Positions 50,961 through 62,300 of a stretch of 64,000 nucleotides of DNA are shown piece by piece. Numbering within the stretch: the stretch's first letter is position 1; every line of letters begins with the position of its first letter. A program made the position numbers and the translations under genes. Source of the stretch: Bolinopsis microptera (taxonomy: Eukaryota > Ctenophora > Tentaculata > Lobata > Bolinopsidae); assembly GCF_026151205.1 (NCBI RefSeq), contig NC_087075.1:15637628-15701627 (forward strand), written 5' to 3'. The notes under the pieces are model-generated. The model did not search any database and had not been told where the DNA came from. It worked only from the letters and a program-made list of their open reading frames with translations.

Positions 50961-52454
50961 GTAATATATTTAGTACTAAGTCACTCTTCTAATGCTAAGT
51001 ACTTGTACAGAGTAAGTTACTAGTTCTTGGGGAGATTGTAATGATTCTTATTATATCATTTTACTATATGTTTTGATATTAACTAATGTTATAAAATGTT
51101 ACAAACTGTTATCCCTTTTACCTGTGACTTTGAATCACTGTGAATAAAATCGTTTCACTTAGTTCATCCTTATAGCAAAAAAATATTAGAGCATACAAAA
51201 AGCTCCAGGGCCAGGGGGTGGCAAAAGATGGAAGAGATCTGTTTTAGAGATTGTAACCTCACATTTCATAGAAAGGGTCATTCCAACAATACATATACAG
51301 TAAATTAAATCAACCGATGTAATTGGCAGAGCACAATCAGTTAAACAAAAATTCAGTTAAACAAAATTTCAATTTTATGCCATTTATTACAGAGTAAAGT
51401 TTACAATAAATCAATTTGATATTTCAAAGAATCCTAATTCAATGTGTAGTATGGTTGTCACTCTTTAAATCGATTAGATATAGGTTGACGGGCAAAGGAG
51501 TGGGCGTGCTGTTCGCTATTGCTCACACCAAACAGCAACCTAGTAAATGTTTTGTATGGACACCGGTCTCCATCACGATACAATATTAGGATTGTAGAAT
51601 TTATTGTATAACTTTTAGTACAGTGGAGGTAGCGGTGTGGTGCATTAATAGAGTGACAGCCTACTAATTTAGAGTTGTTTTTAAGTGAGCATAATGGGTA
51701 TATTTTTTGACCTAAAGGTTTTAGTATGGCAACTTTAAAATTGGTTCTTTTAATCATTTATTAAATATCAGTTTTAAAATATATAAATCTGGAATCTGTT
51801 CACACTGTGAACCAGTCCTATAAAAATTTCAAAAATCCTCTTAAATTAAATATTAAAAACGTTTCAATAATGTAAATAGTCATACAATTAATAAATCTAC
51901 CAAATTCTTAATATCTACCTAAGAGAAAAAATAGCTACCTAAGTCAATGTCTACCTGTAATACACTAAATATTAGTTTAAATACATAGGTGGTGGAGTCA
52001 GCACACATTTACCAAAATCAAAAAAAATCATAAATGCTGAACATGTAATCTATATCCCTCTAAGCTCTTCTCCTTGAAGATCAGGTTGAAGGACACGTTG
52101 GATATGGGGGCAGTCCATACCTTCTTTGTAACCTCGCTAATTGCTAATAATAAAGAAATGTCAAACAGTATATATACAATAAATTAAATCAAGTGATGCA
52201 TATAGTTGGGAATGAGGTAGTAGTCTGTTCACAGATCGCCCTCTAAAAACTTACAAGGAAATATTTCCTGTAGATCCTTGGTATATAAGCAACATTTGAC
52301 AGAGCATTGTGTGGAGTGAGCTATGTGCCCATCCTTGGAGAACCCGGCGAATGTCCTTACTGTACGGCAGTGTTAAACAAGGAACTGAAACCGAGGGGTT
52401 CCGTTCAGGCCCTTCACACTTTGTTTCTGTCTAGTTCTAATGTACCGTCACAAT
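50961..52454. other. Non-coding, possible decayed repeat
   Basis: A related 40-bp stretch (TACA-TAAATTAAATCAA) occurs at about 51293 and 52169. A 99-codon minus-strand frame at 51458-51757 has no recognisable family. Nothing else supported. Confidence 0.45.
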
Positions 52455-53065
52455 AGTGACTTATAAATAAATAAATACAACATTTATAAACCGCCTTATA
52501 GCTAAATCATATAACTCGATATAATTTAATCCTGGAGATAAACTCCAGTGCTTTCTAAAGCGGCTCTTACATTAACTGAGCTTAGTTTAATTGAAAATTA
52601 GACATGACAAGTTCATTTTACCTATGTAAATGCAAAATCAATCAAATGCTAGAGAAAAGAAGTATGTTTTAAGTTTGGTCTTGAAAGATGTAACTGACTC
52701 AGCTGATCTTATGTCGTATGGCAAGGAATTAAATACTTTAACTGCACAGTGACTAAAAGCTTTCTCTGTGTTTACATAGTTAGGAGAGGGCGGAAAACTA
52801 AGGTAAAAATAATCATTATCAAGACGTACATTTTTAAAACTTTGCTGCCTAGGAGATATCAACTCTTTTAAGTAAGGAGGAGCTATATTATTTAAACACT
52901 TGTAGGCAAGTAGGGCAATCTTAAAATCTATTCTAAATCTAACTGGTAGAAAATGAACTTTCTTAAGTAGTGGAGTAGTGTGTGCCTTTCTTCCTCTCCC
53001 GAAAATAAATCTTACAGCAGAATTTTGCACCTTCTGTAAACGACTTAAATCATAAGATTTAATAT
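52455..53065 (-). mobile_element. 5'-truncated L2/CR1-like non-LTR retrotransposon
   Basis: The end of the reverse-transcriptase ORF is intact from 53065 to 52638: LQKVQNSAVRFI, RFRIDFKIALLAYKCLNNIA, PPYLKELISPRQQ, AFSHCAVKVFNSLPYDIR, FKTKLKTYFF. This order is diagnostic of the C-terminal part of L2/CR1 polymerases. A 3' tail with AAAGCACTGGAG and GGTTTATAAATG ends in an ATTT-type microsatellite near 52463. The 5' break lies next to an (ATATAT) run. Confidence 0.85.
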
Positions 53066-53109
53066 ATATATAATATATATATAATATATATATAACTAGC
53101 ACGAACTTT

Positions 53110-54118
53110 AGACCAAATATCTTAGGGGACTTGGAATAGCATGATGATGATGAAAATCTAAATATTATAGGCTACAATGAGCATTTTAGTAACAAATAGT
53201 ATGAAAGATCTGAAATTTAAAAAAATAAAATCCCTAAAAATATTTACACCCCAAGTTAAAAATATAAATACTTTATTTTTAAAACACTATATCAAATAAG
53301 GTGGTTGATCAGTCACTTGTGTCATTACGACGACGTCGTTATATCAACCCACTGCGAGCTGATCATTCGCGAGGTGAAAATGAGCGCTGGGGACGATCTC
53401 TCTGAAATTTTACCTGTTGGTTCAGTGGACGATTTTAGCCACAGCGCCTTAAATTTAGCACGATCGTCCATAATCACACAAAGTTACAGCTAATTTAGTG
53501 ATGTAAACACTCGTCGCAATATACTGGAATTGAATCGAGCGCGTTACTATGGTTACTGCGCGTTGATATGGTTACTAGATTTAGATTAGATTCATCGTTT
53601 TAGCGCGCGTAGCATGTAGCATTATTACAATTCTATCATATTGTCATATTATTATTAGATGCACGAGTTTAGCTGCATTTTACATTTAATTTCAGGAATC
53701 TGCAAGATTTGTAATCGATTAGATAATATTTAATTTCGTTCTTCATTCCTTGCTTGGCGGTCCTCATTTATGTATGTATTTTACCTGGGAGCGGGAACTC
53801 CAGGCTACGCTTTTCATTAACCGGGATGTAATTTTCATAAACCGATTAGAGTTTAGTCAGTATGACATGCTGATCGCCGCCAGACAGTTGAAAATTTGTT
53901 TCATACACATAAAATTGATTGTGTCATATCTGAGTTCTTGGCTGTATTTCGAAACCTCAGTCAGTTGTGGGTTTTTACCGGCCTAAATAAAAAGTCAAGT
54001 TTACAGGACATTTCTGGGGAACCTTACTATGTGTTTTACTTAACAAGATCAAAGATGAGGAAAAGGAAGCGTGCATTCGAGAGCGTATCATTTTGTACAT
54101 TATAAATATATTACCCCG
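53110..54118. other. Non-coding spacer with a CpG-richer patch at 53.3-53.5 kb
   Basis: The patch carries GACGACGTCG and, after it, a 37-codon frame starting MSAGDDLSEILPVGSVDDF (53380-53490). It could be a first exon of a plus-strand gene, but no good donor or following exon was found. Confidence 0.35.
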
Positions 54119-54126
54119 ATCTGAAG

Positions 54127-54921
54127 CAGGAGGTGACCGGGATTGGCAATTTTGAGTTATCCCGGTCCCGGTCAACCGGGTCAAGTCACATTTTTCATCC
54201 CGGTCGCGGTCAAATGCTGATTTATGATCCCGGTCAATTCAGGATTCTTGGTCCCGGTCAATCACTCAAATTTGCCGGGATTTTGACCGGGATCTTTTAC
54301 ATAATTTCATTCACTGTGATTTTAAGTTTTTACTTTCATTCATTGTGAATTTCATCCTAAAACAACCTCTGAGCCACATAAAACAATGTTTAAAATTGCT
54401 AAATAAGTTTAGGTAACTAATATCGTTACATAACTCATGTGCAAACTAACATCAAGTTTTCAACTCGGGCTACGCCCAATTGTCAATTGGAGAATGAAAC
54501 TGTTGAATAATGAGGGATCATTGACTGAGGAATGAGGGTGAACTTGAGTAATCAGTACATGAACATTATTGGTGTAGTACATTAGGCCCATGCCCCATAT
54601 TGACGGGTTTTTTCTATTTTTTTCTAATTTAATATTCTAGTTATTACTTATTCAAATTGTTCAATTATAATGTAAATGAAAGTTGCAGCTTTCAATATGA
54701 GAATACCAGTTTTGGTCCCGGTCATCCCGGTAAAATCCCGGTCATCCCGAAAAAATTGTATTGTTGGTCCCGGTCCTGGTCAGATAGAAATCCCAGAAAT
54801 TATTGGTCCCGGTCCCGGTCACGGTAAATTGATAATCTCAGTCCCGGTCCCGGTCAAGTCACATTTTTTATCCCGGTCCCGGTCCCGGTCAGGCCTAAAA
54901 TCATGTCCCGGTCACCTCCTG
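54127..54921. mobile_element. 795-bp hAT-like non-autonomous element, TSD ATCTGAAG
   Basis: Ends are exact inverted copies, CAGGAGGTGACCGGG / CCCGGTCACCTCCTG, flanked by ATCTGAAG at 54119-54126 and 54922-54929. Both subterminal regions are packed with CCCGGTC(CCGGTC) steps and AGTCACATTTTT, typical of hAT transposase binding repeats. The interior is AT-rich with no transposase. Confidence 0.9.
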
Positions 54922-54929
54922 ATCTGAAG

Positions 54930-56780
54930 TTTGATGACTAGAAAACAGTGAATACAATTAATGTTTATTAATATCATTATCGAACTTCATATTATATTGT
55001 TTATCCTAAGTAAAGATCTGATAACTCTACAACAGGGAGCGGTTAAACTATAAATGGAAACAATTTAAATACTGAAACATAAACTAGTGTTAACATATCT
55101 ATAATACGTTAACTTAAAACTTAATTACATCAACTTGCAAGATTTAAAAAATTTTCCCTATAAAATACAGAGGCAATATCAAATATGGCACAGTTCAGTC
55201 AAATGAAAAAATCTGTTTGTTGATGGCACTGAAGAATATTTTGAAAAAAGCTACGATGAAAGTTGAAGGAACAGTTAAAGGAACACTATACCAATTTCAG
55301 AATGTAAATTTTCGTGTTTAAATATCATACTTTATAAGGTATAAAGTTTCGTATTATTAATCAAAAGTTGGTGTAATATCACACGTAACACGTTTTAGAT
55401 ATTAAACAGAAGAAAGTTTTTTGTCCTAGATCAAGAGCTGCTCATTTCTCACAAGCAGTGTGGTCGGGGTTCTGTTCTTCGATTCTTGCTGCCTTTGTCT
55501 TTCGCACGCAAGTAGGAGTACCCTGAGGATTAGAGGCAATAATAATAATAACGCTTTATTTGTATACCGCTTAGGCCGTATAATCAACCATGAATTATTA
55601 AAATTTTATAGTTCTACAATTGGAACCTGCGACTTGTTTTGCAGTGAATCACAATCCAGACGAAATGTGTAATTTTAAAAAGTATAGGTACACACCTGTC
55701 CGTAGTTTCTCGTACATCACGCGTGACGTCCGGCTAGAAGGAGTTTCTCCCAGGTTTGCTGTCTAGGAAGAGAGAATGGGAGATGAGAGCTGTTTGAGCT
55801 TTATGACTTCACTTAACAGCCAGAGGTGCCATAAGCTAACTCGTCGTAAATTGCGAGCTCTGGCAGGTATCCTCGGGTGATTGTCAGATGAGATGGTGGT
55901 CCAAAAGAAACTGCTGGGAGCCTGACAGAAAACCGTATTGCAAGCCCCGAAACGGTGTCAGGTTTGTGACTGAAGATTCTGATCAAGCTCAGGGTTGAGT
56001 CTACACAGTGTCGCCACTTGCCGATGCCAGTTGATGCGACAGGACACTGATTTAAGTGGGAAGTTGTGTCTAAGAAACAGCGTGTGGTTCGGGTGCCGGT
56101 TGAACGCATGTAATAGGGAGGGTATATCCGTATTTCGCTGCTAGGAGGTGGTCCGCAGATTGCGTGAAGATGCCTACTTTTAAACCTATCAATAGGTTCA
56201 ATAGGTAGGTGCTAGTGATGCAGTCCTTGACCCGGAAGCTAAGGCTTCCCCGTTTCTCGCTCATTTGTGCTCCGATGTTCTTGTGACCTCTGCAGGGGTC
56301 AAGTGCAGGATGAGGGACATGGCCGACCAGGAGAAGGTTGTTTTAGAGAGGTATTTTTATACAGTTTAACTGTATCATTACCCTTGGAAATCTCTCGACC
56401 CAAACGATGCCAAATTCTGCCTCCGAGCACAAGTACTTTGTAGGGGGTCAGCGAGTCATTTCATGTCTATTGTTCAATGTCGTTGAGTACAGGGGAAGTT
56501 AGCTGCTGTCTACTGCCGTTATTCTCCAATTCTTAGAGTTCGTCTTTCGCACGTGAGTAAGTTTCCTGGGGAAAATAAATAGTCAACCAAAAATTATTAA
56601 TAATAAACATAGATGGACTTCCCACAATTATAACCAGTAAATCTGACACCTGCTAGCTGGCGTAAATTTAAAATTTAACACGCAGTGCGCGCGCCGCGCG
56701 CTAAAAATATCTCAAATTTGAAAACTCATGTGGTTTTTACCGAAAATCGAATTCGCGCCAGCCGCCAGTAGATGAATCCA
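54930..56780. other. Non-coding spacer
   Basis: Contains the L2/CR1 tail at 55540. CTTTCGCACG(C/T)(A/G)AGTA occurs at about 55498 and 56546. A minus-strand frame at 55813-56109 was not recognised. GC-rich GCGCGCGCCGCGCGC at 56684. Confidence 0.45.
55540..55605 (-). mobile_element. 3' tail of an L2/CR1-like element
   Basis: Plus strand AATAATAATAATAACGCTTT + ATTTGTATACCGC. In the minus direction this is the GCGGTATACAAATAAAGCG(TTATT)n tail usual for 3' ends of this clade. No coding part remains nearby. Confidence 0.5.
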
Positions 56781-59700
56781 TAAATTTGGAACATGGGCAC
56801 ATCACAGTATTGGCCGTATTTGAGTGCTGGGAAGGCTCAGTTCGGATTTCTAAGATGGATATAGCCGTAAGCTAGGCCTAGGAACCATAAAAAGTCGTAT
56901 AAAACTACCCATGGAATGACCAGAAATGAACGAAAATGAACATTCTTCTCAAAGTGCTCAGAATGGTTTAAAATGGGTCGGAAAGTGTTTATATTAGTCC
57001 TAGGACCACTCAAACCAAGTTTGAGAATCATTACATGTCTAGAACCGATGTTACCAATGTTCCAAAATGTCCCAATTTTGGCACAATAATCCTCCTGAGA
57101 ATCCAGATTTTTGGAACATGGGCACATCGAAGTATTGGCTGTATTTAAGTGCTGGGAAGCCTCAATTCGGTTTTCTAAGATGGATGTAGGTAAAAACTAG
57201 GCCTAAGAGCCATCAAAACTCAAATAACATTACCCAGGTTCATGGAATGTATGGAAAATGAACAAAAATGAAAATAGTAGTTGAGATGGTGGAAACATTT
57301 GATACAATTTTGGAAACATGCTTTTACAGCCGTATTTATGCTTGTACTGACTTGGACATGTTCATAAAAAGGTGGCACTAGAGATTGATTTTTCACTGCC
57401 AAAATTGTGTGAAGCATTTTAAAATACTTGTATCTCAAGGAGTATGCTATGAAAGTTAACCAAATTTTAATGTGGTCCAAAAAGATTCAAATGTCACATA
57501 ATAAAGGCATTCATCTCTTTATATCTGTTAATTGTGCAGATATGAGCCAGAAATCACAAAATATTCATTTCTTGCACCTCTAATCATGAATTTACATTCT
57601 GTGAGTGTGTCCTGCTTCTCAATGACATTTGAACACTGTCCATTAGTACTCCGATGAAAAAGCGATGAATGTCGATTTGCCGTGATTCTAGCTTTGTGTG
57701 TTATTGTGTGATTTCAATGCACGGCAATGAAGGGACTCAGGTACCACGATCTGGCAGACAAACATGTCTGAACAGACATAGCGAGTCAGATCTGGTTCAG
57801 GAAATTTTATCGTTTAAGAGATATTCATATTTCATATGAATCAATACTCAGGTTTCTAATTTTGGACTCGCCCGGGGTTTGATTATGATACTTTGAGGAA
57901 TGACATTTGATTTATAAGTTGATTTCAAATCCCCTATGGGTACCAGAAATACTGGTTTCACAACAACAACATCACTTTTTGGCTCTATATCAGGTTGGTA
58001 TTCATAGTAAATCTGCAGTAATTTGTTGTGACACTGCACTTGTTTATGGTCATGGAGAAGTTCGTTATTAGAGTAATAGTGGAATCAATAATCACAAAAC
58101 ACTGATTTTAAACTGATTAAACTAGGCAAGTACTTTTACTACTCAAGCCATGATAATTTTGTCTCCATACTGTGACAAATGAATCAATCAGTTACGTATA
58201 ATACTTAATTGAATTTTTGAAATGTGATTATCGATTCATTACCTTTCTTTTCAAAATGTCATTACAACTTGAACATTACATATGATTCAATTGTCATACT
58301 TTAAAGAAAATTACATAGTTGGTAGCCAGATTTGTGTGATTTTTGAATCATTTAACCACCCAGATCAAAAATTATCGCTCAAAGGCCTTCAATATGGTAT
58401 AAGCTTAGACATGGATTCAAAAATCACATAATAAGAACCATAGAATGGATATATGTTGTCATATTGTGCACTTAATTTAAGGCTTACTATAGTGAGACTT
58501 AATAGCGCACCAATAACGAAAATGTGATTTTTGAATCATATTAACTGGTTTTAATACTATTTAATACTATTTTGTACCCTAACAAATGATAGAAAGCCAA
58601 TAAAAACGTAAGATGATTCAATAATCACTGCTCAAAATAGGCTCATTTCCAATGTTTAAGTTGTGATTTTTGAATCATTTTGGCACCAATAACAATTTCA
58701 GATAAGACATTTTATTCCTTACATGCATTATAGTCACCATATCAATTTTGGCGTCTTTGTGAATAGTACTTTTCAGATTATCTAGTGTTGATTCATCTTG
58801 CATTTCTAATTGTGTGATTTTTGAATCATTGGCACACAAATAACGATAACTCCTGTGATATAAGCACTACAGACTCCGTGATTTCAGGATCATGAAATTT
58901 AATCGAATTTCTAAAGGTATAGATAGATATATCAACCAACAAAGAGCAATGACCATTTTTAAAACTCATTTTAAAAAAATCAATCTCTAGTGCCACCTTT
59001 TTTTGAACGTGTCCACTTGGAATCTATCTGGTATGGTAGAAGGACACATGTACTAACATTTCCAGCCACTTAGACTTGCAAAATACTCCCCTGGTTCATG
59101 GAATGAATGAAATGAACACAAAATGAACATTTTCCTAGAATCCCCTGAATTGGGCTAAAACCAATTGGAATCGGTCGGTATTGATACCAGGAGTGTCCCT
59201 GAGAAGTTTGGTGTGCCTAGCATGTTCAAAAAGGGCTCTGGGGCAATGTTTCTATTTTGGTTTCAGAGTAGTTGAGATGGTGGAAACAATTGACACAAAT
59301 TTAGAAACATGCTTTTTAGCGGTAATTATGCCTGGACTGGCATGGAATCGATATGGTATGGTAGAGGGGCATATTGTTTACTAACATGTTCAGCAACTCA
59401 GAAGTTTTTTTCTTTGAAATTTAATACTCCACCGAAGGGATAGGGTGCGTCAAGAATCATCCAGTTTCACATCGAAAGCACTATTTTCACACATCAAATT
59501 GTGACATTTTTTGTTCAACTTTAAAAAAACCTTTTTAGTGCAAAATGATCCCCTGGTTCATGAAATGAACAAAAATGAACTTTACCCTAAAATCGCCTAA
59601 ACTGAGTTGAAGGCGATCAGAATCGATTGGTATCGATACCAGGAGTGTCCTTGAAAAGTTTGGTGGCCCTAGCATCCTCAGAAAAGGCTTTGTGGGCAAT

Positions 59701-59850
59701 GTTCCATTTTGGTTTCAGAGAAGTTGGGATTCTGGAACAGAATTGAGACAAATTTGGAACAGGCTTTTTGGGCAGTAATTATGCCTTGGCTGACTTAAAA
59801 TCGATCTGGTATGGTGGAGGGGTATATTAACTACATTTTTGGGTGTTTTC
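56780..59850. repeat. Diverged direct repeats (about 300 bp) and a dispersed TGATTTTTGAATCA motif
   Basis: GGAACATGGGCACATC...AGTATTGGC...GTGCTGGGAA is present at about 56789 and 57112. CCCTGGTTCATG..ATGAA...GATACCAGGAGTGTCC...TTTTGGTTTCAGAG is present at about 59090 and 59550, with a partial at 57236. GTTGAGATGGTGGAAACA occurs at 57280 and 59271. Between them, TGTGATTTTTGAATCAT recurs in both orientations. Probably an old repeat family; no coding part seen. Confidence 0.65.
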
Positions 59851-62300
59851 AAATTAAAGATTTCAAAGCCAGATTTTCGGCTTAAGTTGGCTGGGACATG
59901 CCCAAATTGTATATGCTTTGATCGTGATCGGGTTTTCAAAAATAAACGATTTACCTTTCGCATATGATGGACTTTTTCCCGAAGAAGGTGGGTATTTTAT
60001 CCTTGTAGTTTTCCAGAGAAGGACGTAGTCTTTTCCACATCTCTGTCATCAGTGAAGTCCTCTCGATTAAACGGTACCTTTTTGGCACTCCTGAGATAAT
60101 TGACTGTCTTATACACAATGGTTTTACCGTTTACAACATTTGCAGTAATATTTATTACCGAATTTAATTAGAATTTAACCCATACATTTTAAACACATGA
60201 ACTGCTGTATCAGTAACCATCAAAATAGAGACAAACCTATGAATTTGATGTTTATCTTGTTAAGTGGGAGGTTAACCTCTTCTTGACACAAAATACCAAG
60301 TCGTCTCCTGAGATCTCCGACATGACAGAGGAAGCTACTGTCGAGTTCGATATTACAGCTAACCTAAGATAGTCAAACTGAGTGGGATCAATTTTAAGCA
60401 TTACAAATCAGCAGTTATCAAGCAAATGTGATGAAAGAGCCATTATTGAAATGTAAGGCAGATCTAGAGCTAGGAATGTGTTTCGGGGCATCAAAGAATA
60501 AGTATCTATGTACTGTTCTTTACCATACCATTTAAAAGATTTAATACATGGAAGTATCACAATAATATACTTTTTCAAAAACATAAACACATTTAAAGAA
60601 AGGCTCGAATGGGTTATCGATATTTCCATATAATGCAGGATTGAAATAATCTGTTTAGGAGTAATACGTTCAAATTCGATCCTGATCTACAAAAGTGTAA
60701 CATGATAGCAAAATCCGCTGTGCTTTTCTATACTAGAACAAGTTTTAGTAGTCTCCAGCACATCACAGCTTAAAGGCAGTAACACTAAATCGATTACATT
60801 AAATAACCTCTCAAGATCATTTAGTAATATCTGTATTTCAATGTGCAACGAAACAGCTTCTATACTACTTTACTACTTCTATACTACTTTACTATCAACT
60901 AGATATACGGTTTGAGCATTGAAGCTCTATGCTGTGAGCAGCAACGAAAAGAGATGGGATTGCAATATATCGACTCACTTGTGAAAATAATGATTAAATC
61001 TCAAATCTCACTTGTTCAGAACAATTACGATTTCTAACTGCGCGGCGTAGTGCGTACTTTGAAATCCAAATAAAAATTATTTTTGATCAAAATATTGGAA
61101 AACAAAATTACAACATGATTCAAATCTTGTGTAAAAAAATGTGATAAACAATATGCTGTTAAAAACTTTCGTGAAAAATTTTAAAAAGCATGATTCCCAC
61201 CCGATTATGTGAAGTTATCATTTTTATGACTTTTACAGGTTATAATTTTTGTCAAGAGCTTAGCCATTTATTTGTCAAAATTTAGGTCATGGTATCATGT
61301 TATGTGACTATACAATGAGATTATAATCCGTTAAAATCTTGGAGTTTATCAGGGGATAAAATTATTTGTAGGTTTATAAACTACCAAAACGCGCGCTGGG
61401 TTGGACTCGTTGTATAATAATAATGTATAACTATCAATACATGATACACGATAACGTAAAACTATATAAATCGATAACATATAAGATCAAATAAACCATA
61501 TGGTACCAAGTTACATTAATTGATGAAATCTTTCCATGTTTTAGAATGAAAATCCATATTACACAAATATTCCTAGCTTTAAGTATGACACACATTATTA
61601 CATGATAACGAATTGATTTAACGCGCATATGCAAAATATATTGTAATTGTATAAGAATCGACCTTGTTTTTTAAAGATTAGTCATTTAAAGTATCGATGA
61701 GAAAATCCCTGTACAAATAGCTTCTACTTATAATCCGATAAGTTATGTTGTATGATGCAATGAAAATACTCATACCGCGCGCGCAGCTTGAACTACGACA
61801 TACGCAAGCGTTCAGTTGCAAATTATAAGGTCTACCGAAGTTTGTAGGGCGCGAAAAATTTTATGTTGACGTGCTCGCGCATTCTGAGTAGTCAGCTCGC
61901 GTTGGGAAGTCAAAATATTCCCCAAAATAAGTTAAAGACGATTCCCGATCGAAAACGTTTTGGTAGAAAGAGTTTCTCAAATTACATAAATATCATTGGA
62001 AATGCAATTTTATGGATAAAATCAATAAAGCTTACAAGTAAATCCCAAAACAAAGTAACACACCCAACAATGGTTGAGATGTGATACATCCAAGCAATCT
62101 AAGTCGAATATAATATCATGAGCTAATCTAAAAGTAGCTCCAATGTTCATGTAACCAGACAGCAAGAAAGTGACTAGAAGGTACATATATACCTTTATAA
62201 ACAAAAATACGTCGAAAAGAATCCAGGGTGATACAGGATCGGAAAGTGCAAACCGTAAAGTTTACTCAACCACCTTGCATCCTGTTAATTCTTGGTTGAA
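59850..62300. other. AT-rich non-coding region
   Basis: No gene, array or transposon end recognised. Short GC-rich words (CGCGCGCTGGGTTGGACTCG at about 61390) recur at about 63352 in the inverted-repeat block. Confidence 0.5.

Noticed and set aside
55813..56264. Minus-strand frames of 98 and 64 codons
   Set aside because: No recognised family, no splice continuity, and they overlap each other; left as unannotated.
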